From Clostridiales bacterium (lineage in GTDB: Bacteria > Bacillota > Clostridia > Lachnospirales > CAG-274): a stretch of DNA of 6,068 nucleotides. The DNA is taken from positions 1-6,068 of the forward strand of contig JAJQCI010000036.1 in assembly GCA_021202835.1 (NCBI GenBank), in the 5' to 3' direction. This document shows positions 1-5,798 of the stretch, piece by piece. Below the pieces are notes generated by a model, which was given only the letters and a program-made list of their open reading frames with translations, made no database searches and had not been told where the DNA came from. How positions within the stretch are numbered: position 1 is the stretch's first letter; every line of letters begins with the position of its first letter. Made by a program: the position numbers and the translations under genes.

Positions 1-17
1 ATTATGAAAACCGCCTT

Positions 18-45
18 ATAATGGCTGAAATTTGCCATTATTTTT
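18..45 (+). terminator. Possible plus-strand terminator hairpin for a gene left of the window
   Basis: A perfect 8-base inverted repeat, ATAATGGC (18-25) and GCCATTAT (34-41), encloses an 8-base loop and is followed by TTTT (42-45) on the plus strand. The stem is AT-rich, so it would be weak. No gene end is demonstrable in the 17 bases before it, although stops occur in two plus frames (TGA 5-7, TAA 19-21). It would suit a convergent gene off the left edge. Confidence 0.33.
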
Positions 46-82
46 CCAGATTTTATGGCAATATAAATAAATATAATCGGTT

Positions 83-105
83 CCAAGGCGCTTTGGCCCT
101 TTTTT
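83..105 (+). terminator. Second weak plus-strand hairpin with T-run
   Basis: CCAAGG and CTTTGG (83-96) can form a short stem with one G-U pair and a very small loop, followed by CCC and six T residues (100-105). The stem is short and its loop is tight, so this is a low-confidence backup terminator. It is read in the opposite direction to the operon terminator just beside it. Confidence 0.25.
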
Positions 106-118
106 GTAAAAATTGACC

Positions 119-178
119 AATAAAACAAAACGCCGTCTTTTTATAATAAGCCATGGCTTTAATATAAAAAGGCGGCGT
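119..178 (-). terminator. Rho-independent terminator of the mreD-to-DUF1294 operon
   Basis: On the minus strand a long hairpin with arms at 178-157 and 151-130 is followed immediately by the T-rich run TTTTGTTTTATT (130-119). The stem has a GC-rich base (ACGCCGCC-type arm against GGCGT), an AT-rich middle with one G-U pair and one mismatch, and a small loop around the CCATGG centre. It lies about 45 bases after the DUF1294 stop. The T-run is only on the minus-strand exit side, which sets the direction. Confidence 0.88.
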
Positions 179-222
179 CTGTATGTATAAATATGAATCA
201 TTAAAATAAATCTTAACCCTTC

Positions 223-513
223 TCAGCTCATTTTAATTATAAAGTCAAACAGCTTATAATAATTAATAAGCAGACAGCCGTGAAGCAGCAGAGCAAGGGT
301 GAATATAAAATAAAACTTAGGCTTTTTCGTTTTGTGTCTGAAAGCAAGCATACCCAGAAAGCCTCCTGCGCCTCCTCCGAAAAAGGCAAGCTTAAAAAGG
401 TTGGCCTCCGGTATTCTCCATTTATTGTGAACTGCCTTCGACTTGTCTATTCCCATTGCCGCAAAAAGAACAATGTTAATAACAGCATAATATATAAGTA
501 TCATAGTTTTCAT
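223..513 (-). CDS. DUF1294 family small membrane protein
   Basis: This 96-residue protein matches the pattern of DUF1294 (YsdA-like) membrane proteins, whose function is unknown. Visible family features are GIDKSKA (21-27), WRIPE (32-36), a glycine-rich GGGAGGFLGM (46-55) and RHKTKKPKF (59-67). Likely membrane segments are about 4-21, 38-56 and 67-87. The ATG at 513 directly abuts the mgsA stop (TAAATG). With only a weak GTGAGA just upstream, translation probably depends on ribosomes finishing mgsA. It is the last gene of the operon, with the terminator about 45 bases downstream. DUF1294 genes are not a standard member of the mre-min-rodA cluster, so its role here is open. Family assignment is confident from motifs; no function is claimed. 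Confidence 0.88.
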   Translation of the reverse strand: MKTMILIYYAVINIVLFAAMGIDKSKAVHNKWRIPEANLFKLAFFGGGAGGFLGMLAFRHKTKKPKFYFIFTLALLLHGCLLINYYKLFDFIIKMS

Positions 514-909
514 TTATCTCACTATATTTCTCCAGTCAAGGTCGCCTCTGTCGAGAGCCAAAAGGAGCACCTCAGCCGTAGCAAGGTTTGTAGCCGCCGG
601 GATATTATGCATATCACAAAGCCTTAAAGCGCTGTGAATATCCGGCTCGTAGTTTTTCGGCGCAACCGGGTCACGAAGGAATATAACCATATCTATGTCG
701 TTGCTTGAAATCTGGGCGGCAAGCTGTTCCTCCCCTCCCAAATGGCCGGCCAAATATTTATTCACAGGCAGGTTTGCGGTTTCCTCAATAAGCGTACCTG
801 TTGTTCCTGTTGCAAAAAGAGTATGCTTACAGAGAATATGCCTGTAGGCTATACACAAATTTTCCATCAAAATTTTTTTGTTGTCGTGTGCTACTAATGC
901 GATGTTCAA
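514..909 (-). CDS. mgsA: Methylglyoxal synthase-like protein with altered active-site residues
   Basis: Methylglyoxal synthase converts dihydroxyacetone phosphate to methylglyoxal and phosphate in the cytosol, a bypass of lower glycolysis when phosphate is scarce. The 131-residue product starts NIALVAHDNKK and has the phosphate loop LFATGTTG, then LAGHLGGEEQ, DMVIFLRDPV and YEPDIHSALRLCD. This is clearly the MGS fold at near full length (E. coli 152, Bacillus about 137). Aligned without gaps to E. coli as I recall it, His19, Lys23, Thr45/47/48, Gly66, Asp91 and Asp101 are kept. Asp71, the proposed catalytic base, is Glu (codon 732-730), and His98 is Tyr (codon 651-649). Activity may therefore be reduced or changed. 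I prefer the TTG start at 909 over the GTG at 918 because of the SD position and because relatives begin M-N/K-I-A-L. The GTG would add three residues and overlap rodA by four bases. The TAA abuts the next gene. Confidence 0.9.
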   Translation of the reverse strand: MNIALVAHDNKKILMENLCIAYRHILCKHTLFATGTTGTLIEETANLPVNKYLAGHLGGEEQLAAQISSNDIDMVIFLRDPVAPKNYEPDIHSALRLCDMHNIPAATNLATAEVLLLALDRGDLDWRNIVR

Positions 910-913
910 TTTA

Positions 914-923
914 ATCACCCCTC
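914..923 (-). promoter_or_regulatory. mgsA Shine-Dalgarno overlapping the rodA stop codon
   Basis: The minus strand reads GAGGGGTGAT here, close to the extended anti-SD complement GGAGGTGAT. It contains the rodA TGA. The GAGGGG part lies 8 bases ahead of a TTG at 909, which is ideal spacing, and is too close to serve the GTG at 918. This suggests the GTG is part of the ribosome binding site rather than the start codon. Confidence 0.6.
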
Positions 924-2042
924 AAACATTGATTTTTGTTTATTCATCCCCACATTAATTACCAGCCCTATGCCAATCATATTTACCCACAGGGAGCTGC
1001 CCCCGTAGCTGACAAAGGGAAGCGGCTTACCGGTATTCGGCAAGACTCCCGTTGCCACGCCTATGTTGACAAAGGCTTGGAAAGCTATCATGCCTGCAAC
1101 CCCACAGGAGATCAGCCTTCCCAAATTGTCGGCGGCGCCAATCCCGATAAAAATACACTTGGAGATTATCGAAAAAAGCAGGATTAAAACGCCCATACAG
1201 CCTAAAAACCCGAATTCCTCCCCTATTACGGAAAAAATAAAGTCGTTGTGACTTTCGGGAAGATAGTTAAGCTGGTTTATTGTTCCGTTATATAAACCCT
1301 TACCTCTAAGGCCGCCGGAGCCTATGGCCCAGATGGAATTTTTTGTCTGATATAATGTGGGATCCGTGCTTGCCGTGTCTGTTGAAAGAAAGGCCACAAG
1401 CCTGCTGATCTGGTATGAGTCGAGAAACTTGCTTAAAATAATGTGTTCCTCACTCATTATATCTATAAACAAAATAATTCCCACGGGTATAATAACCCCT
1501 AAGCATATAAGGATATAGGTTTTGTTAAGACCTCCGCAGAAAACCATAATAAGGGCTATAGCCAAAATAACCATACTGGCGGAAAGGGAGGGCTGAACCT
1601 TTATTAAAACAAAGGGCACTGCCGTCAAAACGGCGACGGAACACAGTACACTTATATTATCAATCTTTTCCCTTGATTTGTCAATAAATTTTGCTAAACA
1701 AATTATAATAAAAATTTTGGCAAACTCTGAGGGCTGAAGCCCGAAAATCCACCTTGAAACTCCGTCGCCGCTTCCGAATATCAAAACAATCACAAGAAGG
1801 GTGATATTTACGACATAAATGGGAATCCAAAGGCCGCAGATAAAGTGATAGTCTATAAATGCCGCAAAAAGCATAAGTATAAGGCCTGTTAAAAACCATA
1901 TTATCTGGTTTACGCTTTCTCCCCGAAAGCCGTATATGTTTGTTCTTGTTGCGCTGCTTATTGCCACAATGCCGAAAACAACAAGAACCGTTACCAATAT
2001 AACAAGAAGAAAATCAAATGAATGTCTGTTTCTCGTATACAT
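915..2042 (-). CDS. rodA: SEDS-family peptidoglycan glycosyltransferase RodA
   Basis: RodA is a polytopic membrane enzyme that polymerises lipid II into glycan strands for elongation, working with PBP2 encoded upstream. The 375-residue protein has about ten membrane segments and the SEDS signatures SRWIFGLQPSEFAK (96-109), AIGSGGLRGKGLYNG (239-253), LPESHNDFIFSVIGEEFG (261-278) and PFVSYGGSSL (342-351). D267 in ESHNDFIF aligns with the essential Asp of the extracytoplasmic loop. The RodA name is preferred over FtsW because the cluster contains mreD and mrdA and the motif is NQLNYLPESHNDFIF, though the two families are hard to separate by eye. One motif is unusual: the common QPDLGT sequence reads QPSLSA at 150-155. 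The ATG follows AAGGTAAAGG with 7 bases of spacing. The TGA overlaps the probable mgsA ribosome binding site. Confidence 0.93.
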   Translation of the reverse strand: MYTRNRHSFDFLLVILVTVLVVFGIVAISSATRTNIYGFRGESVNQIIWFLTGLILMLFAAFIDYHFICGLWIPIYVVNITLLVIVLIFGSGDGVSRWIFGLQPSEFAKIFIIICLAKFIDKSREKIDNISVLCSVAVLTAVPFVLIKVQPSLSASMVILAIALIMVFCGGLNKTYILICLGVIIPVGIILFIDIMSEEHIILSKFLDSYQISRLVAFLSTDTASTDPTLYQTKNSIWAIGSGGLRGKGLYNGTINQLNYLPESHNDFIFSVIGEEFGFLGCMGVLILLFSIISKCIFIGIGAADNLGRLISCGVAGMIAFQAFVNIGVATGVLPNTGKPLPFVSYGGSSLWVNMIGIGLVINVGMNKQKSMFEG

Positions 2043-2058
2043 ATTATTACCTTTACCT

Positions 2059-2325
2059 TCAAGTCTGATTTGAACTGTTAAAAAATGTTATAATGGGAAT
2101 TTTTGCATACAAAACAGGATTCTCTCCCTCTTCGCCGCAGTCTATATGTATGTCTGCCCCGTCTCTGTCAAACTCCATATAATTTGAAATTGCCGACAGA
2201 ATATCCTCCCCCAGATTGTCAATCATTTCACGGGAACAGCTCGTTCTGTCATGAAGGAGAACCTTATTAAGCCTTTCAACGGCCACATCCTTTGAATCAG
2301 ACTTTTTTGAAAACAAATTCAACAT
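2059..2325 (-). CDS. minE: Cell division topological specificity factor MinE
   Basis: MinE binds membrane-bound MinD, triggers ATP hydrolysis and restricts the division inhibitor to the cell poles. The 88-residue product matches E. coli MinE in length and architecture. Residues 1-8 (MLNLFSKK) form the short N-terminal membrane-binding segment. Residues about 13-28 (DVAVERLNKVLLHDR region) form the MinD-contacting segment. The C-terminal topological specificity domain contains LGEDILSAISNYMEFD (39-54), the counterpart of the E. coli LRKDILEVICKYVQID region, followed by beta strands. The ATG follows AAGGAG with 9 bases of spacing. MinE is absent from Bacilli, so its presence next to mre genes points to Clostridia or a similar lineage. 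The TGA stop touches the rodA ribosome binding site, 16 bases before the rodA start. Confidence 0.95.
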   Translation of the reverse strand: MLNLFSKKSDSKDVAVERLNKVLLHDRTSCSREMIDNLGEDILSAISNYMEFDRDGADIHIDCGEEGENPVLYAKIPIITFFNSSNQT

Positions 2326-2339
2326 AGCCTAAAGCTCCT

Positions 2340-3134
2340 TTAAGCAAAAATTCTTTTTAAACGGGTCAAAAGCCCGGCTTTTTTCTTTTTTTCGAGATCA
2401 AGAAAAGGAACGTCCTCTCCGTTTATTCGTCTTACAATATTTTTATAGGCCTGACCTGCGACGGAGTCCGGGTTTAAAACAACGGGAATTCCCCTGTTGG
2501 AAGCTATTATTACGGCTTCTTCGTCGGGTATAACCCCTATGGCGTCGATTCCCAAAATTTCTTTTACATCACCCAAATTCAGCATATCGCCGCTTTTTGT
2601 CATTTCGGGCCTTACTCTGTTTAATATGAGCTTGGGTTCCTTTATTCCGCTCTCCTCCAAAAGCCCTATAATCCTGTCGGCGTCTCTCACTGAAGAAACC
2701 TCGGGAACCGTAACGACAATAGCTCCGTCCGCCCCGGCAACAGCGTTTTTAAAGCCCTGTTCTATGCCGGCCGGGCAGTCTATTATAACATAGTCATAGC
2801 TGTCTTTAAGCTCGCCGCAGAGCTTGGCCATCTGTTCGGGGCTGACAGCCGTTTTGTCCTTTGTCTGCGCCGCAGGCAGGAGAGAAAGATTTTCATATTT
2901 TTTGTCTGTTATAAGGGCTTCGCTTAAACGGCAGCTTCCGTCGGTAACGTCTATAAGGTCATAGACTATTCTGTCTTCCATTCCCACAATAACGTCAAGA
3001 TTTCTCAGGCCTATGTCGGCGTCTATAAGCAGAACCTTTTTTCCCAGCTCTGCAAGCCCCGTTCCTATATTAGCGGAAGTGGTTGTTTTTCCTACGCCGC
3101 CTTTGCCCGATGTTACAACAATAACCTTACCCAT
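2340..3134 (-). CDS. minD: Septum site-determining ATPase MinD
   Basis: MinD is a ParA/MinD-family ATPase that dimerises on the membrane when bound to ATP. It normally recruits MinC to block FtsZ assembly away from midcell, and MinE stimulates its ATPase. The 264-residue product has the deviant Walker A G10-K-G-G-V-G-K-T17 with both the signature lysine K11 and K16. It also has LLIDADIGLRNLD (35-47, including D38 and D40) and a Walker B-like region ending VIIDCPAGIE near residues 115-124. The C-terminus is a lysine-rich amphipathic helix (KKKKAGLLTRLKRIFA), the membrane-targeting sequence. Length matches the usual 260-270 residues. Nothing looks broken. The stop codon overlaps the SD of minE, 14 bases before its start, so the two are probably translated together. 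The usual partner gene minC is not found upstream, which leaves open what this MinD recruits unless minC lies elsewhere. Confidence 0.97.
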   Translation of the reverse strand: MGKVIVVTSGKGGVGKTTTSANIGTGLAELGKKVLLIDADIGLRNLDVIVGMEDRIVYDLIDVTDGSCRLSEALITDKKYENLSLLPAAQTKDKTAVSPEQMAKLCGELKDSYDYVIIDCPAGIEQGFKNAVAGADGAIVVTVPEVSSVRDADRIIGLLEESGIKEPKLILNRVRPEMTKSGDMLNLGDVKEILGIDAIGVIPDEEAVIIASNRGIPVVLNPDSVAGQAYKNIVRRINGEDVPFLDLEKKKKAGLLTRLKRIFA

Positions 3135-3140
3135 ATTTTT

Positions 3141-3147
3141 CCTCCTT
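3141..3147 (-). promoter_or_regulatory. Strong Shine-Dalgarno that fixes the minD start
   Basis: A perfect AAGGAGG lies 6 bases upstream of the ATG at 3134. The same frame also has an in-frame ATG at 3200, 22 codons further upstream. That longer start would add a basic, non-conserved extension in front of the MGKVIVVTSGKGGVGKT start that is standard for MinD. The position of the ribosome binding site settles the choice in favour of 3134. Confidence 0.9.
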
Positions 3148-3180
3148 AGCTTCTTAGATTTATAAAAGCAGAGATTCTCA

Positions 3181-3234
3181 TTATACCTTAATGCCTTCAT
3201 AAACTATTTTAACAGAAACACCCCGTTGTTTCAT
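3181..3234 (-). pseudogene. Possible relic of the minC N-terminus (17-codon open frame)
   Basis: The only sizeable gap in the operon (3135-3260) lies where related clostridial loci carry minC. Inside it a short frame runs from an ATG at 3234 to a TAA at 3183-3181 and encodes MKQRGVSVKIVYEGIKV. Its spacing of Val, Lys, Gly and hydrophobic residues recalls the usual start of MinC, a V-x-I-K-G-x-K-x-G-L/I pattern from memory. No clear Shine-Dalgarno precedes it, and the remaining roughly 200 codons of a minC are absent. It could equally be chance coding potential in a leader or promoter region. The call is an inference from position plus weak resemblance. Confidence 0.22.
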
Positions 3235-3238
3235 TATA
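3215..3238 (-). promoter_or_regulatory. Perfect -10-like box abutting a dyad, candidate minDE promoter/operator
   Basis: Reading the minus strand, TATAAT (3238-3233) is followed directly by the inverted repeat GAAACA-N6-TGTTTC (3232-3215). If the box is a real -10, the transcription start would fall within the dyad, an arrangement typical of repressor operators. A second TATAAT lies at 3185-3180, about 46 bases before the minD ATG. Neither has a convincing -35 at 16-18 bases. The surrounding DNA is AT-rich, so the boxes could be chance matches. Support comes from this being the only gap in the cluster long enough to hold a promoter. Confidence 0.27.
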
Positions 3239-3260
3239 AATCAATCGCAAAAAAAGCCAT

Positions 3261-5783
3261 TTACTTTGTCAGTGTATTATAATATTCCTTCTGGGCCGAT
3301 GATTCCAGATTCATATATCTGCTTATAACCTTTTTGGCAAGGTTCGGCGCCGGAGATGTGGCGGAGTCATTTCCGAAGGGAATAATTATGGAGACACATA
3401 TTTTAGGGTCGTCATAAGGTGCATAGCCTACAAAAATGGTATGCTCGGCTCTGAGAGATGACTCCTGGGCCGTTCCCGACTTTACCGCCGTGGGAACCTC
3501 AAAGTTTGTAAAATGTGCCCTCAGTGTACCGCTTGAGCCGTGGCCCACCTGATACATACCCTGATGAACGGTTTCAACGTTTTCAGGGTCAAGCTCTAAG
3601 TCAAGCTCCAAATTGGGTGTATACGTGTAAACATCTTCCTCTCCGTCCCAGCTTGTCACTTTGTCAAGAAGGTGGAGAGAATATCTCTTTCCGCCGTTTG
3701 CCACAGTGGCAACGTATTTGTTGAGAGTGGCGTTTGTGTAGTTGTTGTAAGACTGGCCGATTGCAGTTCTTATTGTGTCGCCGTCATACCATTCGGACTC
3801 GGATTCCGATGCATCGGGATATCTTTGTTCGTAAATATATTTTTTATATGCAGGAGAAGAAAGGTTTGAAGGGTAGCTTCCTCTTGAGTCGTAAAACTCA
3901 TATATTTCAACCCCCGTAGGGTCGTTTAAGCCGAATTTTTCCATATAGCTGTTGAGAAGGGCTATACCGTCGGCAGTCGTGCCGTTTCTGGCGTTTCCCA
4001 TTCTGTAGCTTAATTCATAGAAGAAATAATTACAGGAAACCTCTAAGGCCCTCACGGCGTTTACGGCCCCGTGGGAGCCGTTTCCGCTGCCGATCCAGCA
4101 GCGTGCATAGGGAACCCCGGCCTTTGTGAATGTACCCTCGTCATATATCGTCTGGTTTTTCGTTATAATACCCTCTTCAAGCCCGGCAAAAAGAGTTATC
4201 ATTTTAAATGTCGAGCCGGGGGCTCTGGGCTCGGTAAAGGGACGGTTTACCAGCGGCGTGGATGAATCCTGCCTCAGCATATTATAGTAGGAATTATTGA
4301 AATTATTGACAAGCTCGTTGTTGTCATATGAAGGATATGACACTGAAACAAGAATATCCCCCGTGTTAACGTCACTCACAACAACAGAGCCTGTGCAGGG
4401 GTCCATCTTCGTCTGTGACGGCTCCATGGTTCCGTCCTCAAGCATGCCTACGACCGCCGTTGTGGCGCTTACCTCGCTGTTTTCAAGGCTTTCATACCAG
4501 GGGCTTTCTATGTCAAGGGCGCCCTGTTCAAACATACAGAGAAGAAGATCTCTCACCGTTATATCACCGTTTTTAATTCCCTCTGCAAGAAGCCCGCCTG
4601 CTATTGAGCTGTCCTCCGTAACCGTGGCGTCTGCTGTTCTTAAATAATTACCGAGCTGAAGGCAGCAGCCGCTGTCGGCTTTCAAAATTTCGTCTGTGTT
4701 TACAGAGCCGCCCTCGGCCATAGCCGCTCCCATTGAAGTTATTGTGAATGTATAGTCATCACTGTTTCCGGTCAGACGGCTTATAAGAGTATTCTTAAGA
4801 ACCTCCTTTAAGTCTTCATAGGCCCCCCTCTGAAGGTCGGCGTCAAGCGTAAGAAAAACATTGTTCCCCGGTATGGGCGCAACAGAGCCTTCGGTATGGG
4901 TTGAAATTCTTCTTCCCATGTTGTCTACTTCAACAAGCTCCGTTCCGTCCGTTCCGTTAAGCTCAAGCTCAAGAGCTTTTTCCATTCCGTCCTGACCTAT
5001 GATGTCGTTTAAGGTATAGCCGTACTGTTCATATTCTTCAAGCTGAGTGTCGGAAATCGTTCTTATATAGCCCAGTATGTGTGAAAAAAGCTCCCCTTCG
5101 GGATATTCCCTTAAAGATTCGGCGTCTACATACACACTGGGGTAAGCAGAGGAATTTTCCTCCAGAAATGATATTGTCTCCTGTGAAACATCCTTTGAAA
5201 CAACAACGGGAACATATTTTGAATAACGCTGTCTGTACATTTTGCATCTCAGGGAGAGAATTTTTCTGGCCTCTTCGTCGCTTAAATGAGAATCTATATC
5301 AAAAGTATCTCTCAAAGCATAAAAACACTCTGAAGCATTAAGCGCTTCGTCAAGGCTCATATCTCTTTTCCATCTTTTTTCCTGTGTAACAGAGCCGTCG
5401 AAAAGAAATGTAAAGGGTTTTTCTTCAGAAATAGGAAAGTCGTCCTCTATTTCCTCTCCGTTTGCTTCAAGAAAGGTTACAAGATTATAAATCACTTCAT
5501 TCAGATTATCAACCGTTACACTTGCGTCAAGGTTTACAGTCCAAGATGAAAAATTCGTAGCCAGAGGTCTGCCCAAGGTGTCATATATATTTCCTCTCGG
5601 CGCCGTAACGGAGATTTCTTTTATTGTTGTTCCCTGAATCTGAGTGTTATAATAGTCGCCGTTTAAAATCTGAAGAACATAAAGCCTGCATATAAGCACG
5701 GCAAATAAAACAAAGGTTCCCCCCAGAACAACCCATGGGCGAAAAGCCGGCGACTCTGCGAATTTTCTTAAAAATTCAGACAT
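3261..5783 (-). CDS. mrdA: Class B penicillin-binding protein 2 (elongasome D,D-transpeptidase) with a large insertion
   Basis: This 840-residue protein crosslinks new peptidoglycan during cell elongation, acting outside the membrane and presumably partnered with RodA. A single membrane anchor spans about residues 16-37. The non-catalytic pedestal follows and includes the family motif APRGNIYDTLGRPLATN (61-77) and the IIGQDGMEKALE segment near 261-272. The transpeptidase domain covers about 460-830. It has all three active-site motifs: S524-T-F-K527 (nucleophilic serine in PGSTFK), S583-C-N585, and K768-S-G-T771. E. coli PBP2 has about 630 residues. Much of the excess here lies between LTLDADLQRG (311-320) and GSVVVSDVNTGD (465-476), where about 120 extra residues are inserted. 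The ATG start follows AAGGAAGG with 9 bases of spacing, and the SD overlaps the mreD stop. The gene ends 126 bases before minD. Family assignment is secure; the mrdA name follows from the mreD/rodA context. Confidence 0.95.
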   Translation of the reverse strand: MSEFLRKFAESPAFRPWVVLGGTFVLFAVLICRLYVLQILNGDYYNTQIQGTTIKEISVTAPRGNIYDTLGRPLATNFSSWTVNLDASVTVDNLNEVIYNLVTFLEANGEEIEDDFPISEEKPFTFLFDGSVTQEKRWKRDMSLDEALNASECFYALRDTFDIDSHLSDEEARKILSLRCKMYRQRYSKYVPVVVSKDVSQETISFLEENSSAYPSVYVDAESLREYPEGELFSHILGYIRTISDTQLEEYEQYGYTLNDIIGQDGMEKALELELNGTDGTELVEVDNMGRRISTHTEGSVAPIPGNNVFLTLDADLQRGAYEDLKEVLKNTLISRLTGNSDDYTFTITSMGAAMAEGGSVNTDEILKADSGCCLQLGNYLRTADATVTEDSSIAGGLLAEGIKNGDITVRDLLLCMFEQGALDIESPWYESLENSEVSATTAVVGMLEDGTMEPSQTKMDPCTGSVVVSDVNTGDILVSVSYPSYDNNELVNNFNNSYYNMLRQDSSTPLVNRPFTEPRAPGSTFKMITLFAGLEEGIITKNQTIYDEGTFTKAGVPYARCWIGSGNGSHGAVNAVRALEVSCNYFFYELSYRMGNARNGTTADGIALLNSYMEKFGLNDPTGVEIYEFYDSRGSYPSNLSSPAYKKYIYEQRYPDASESESEWYDGDTIRTAIGQSYNNYTNATLNKYVATVANGGKRYSLHLLDKVTSWDGEEDVYTYTPNLELDLELDPENVETVHQGMYQVGHGSSGTLRAHFTNFEVPTAVKSGTAQESSLRAEHTIFVGYAPYDDPKICVSIIIPFGNDSATSPAPNLAKKVISRYMNLESSAQKEYYNTLTK

Positions 5784-5798
5784 ATTTTTACACCTTCC

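Noticed and set aside
3..116. Plus-strand frame open from the left edge to a TGA at 114-116, a possible tail of an incoming gene
   Set aside because: An open run of 37 codons in AT-rich DNA is weak evidence, the peptide is unfamiliar, and it would run through both plus-strand hairpins.
16..201. 61-codon minus-strand open frame after the DUF1294 gene
   Set aside because: It reads through the terminator hairpin, has highly skewed basic and aromatic composition, and has no ribosome binding site.
280..627. 115-codon plus-strand open frame
   Set aside because: It runs antisense across DUF1294 and the end of mgsA, has no recognisable motifs or ribosome binding site, and both genes on the other strand have clear family signatures.
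3135..3200. Longer MinD starting at the ATG at 3200, with a 22-residue basic extension
   Set aside because: A perfect AAGGAGG sits 6 bases before the ATG at 3134, and MinD proteins normally begin right at the MGKVIVVTSGKGG segment.
3258..3260. ATG abutting the mrdA stop (TAAATG), like the mgsA/DUF1294 junction
   Set aside because: The frame encodes only eight residues (MAFFAIDL) before a stop, so it is not a supportable gene.
4297..4647. 116-codon plus-strand open frame inside mrdA
   Set aside because: It is antisense to the PBP2 insertion and the start of the transpeptidase domain, is low-complexity Ser/Thr-rich, and looks like a by-product of PBP2 codon use.
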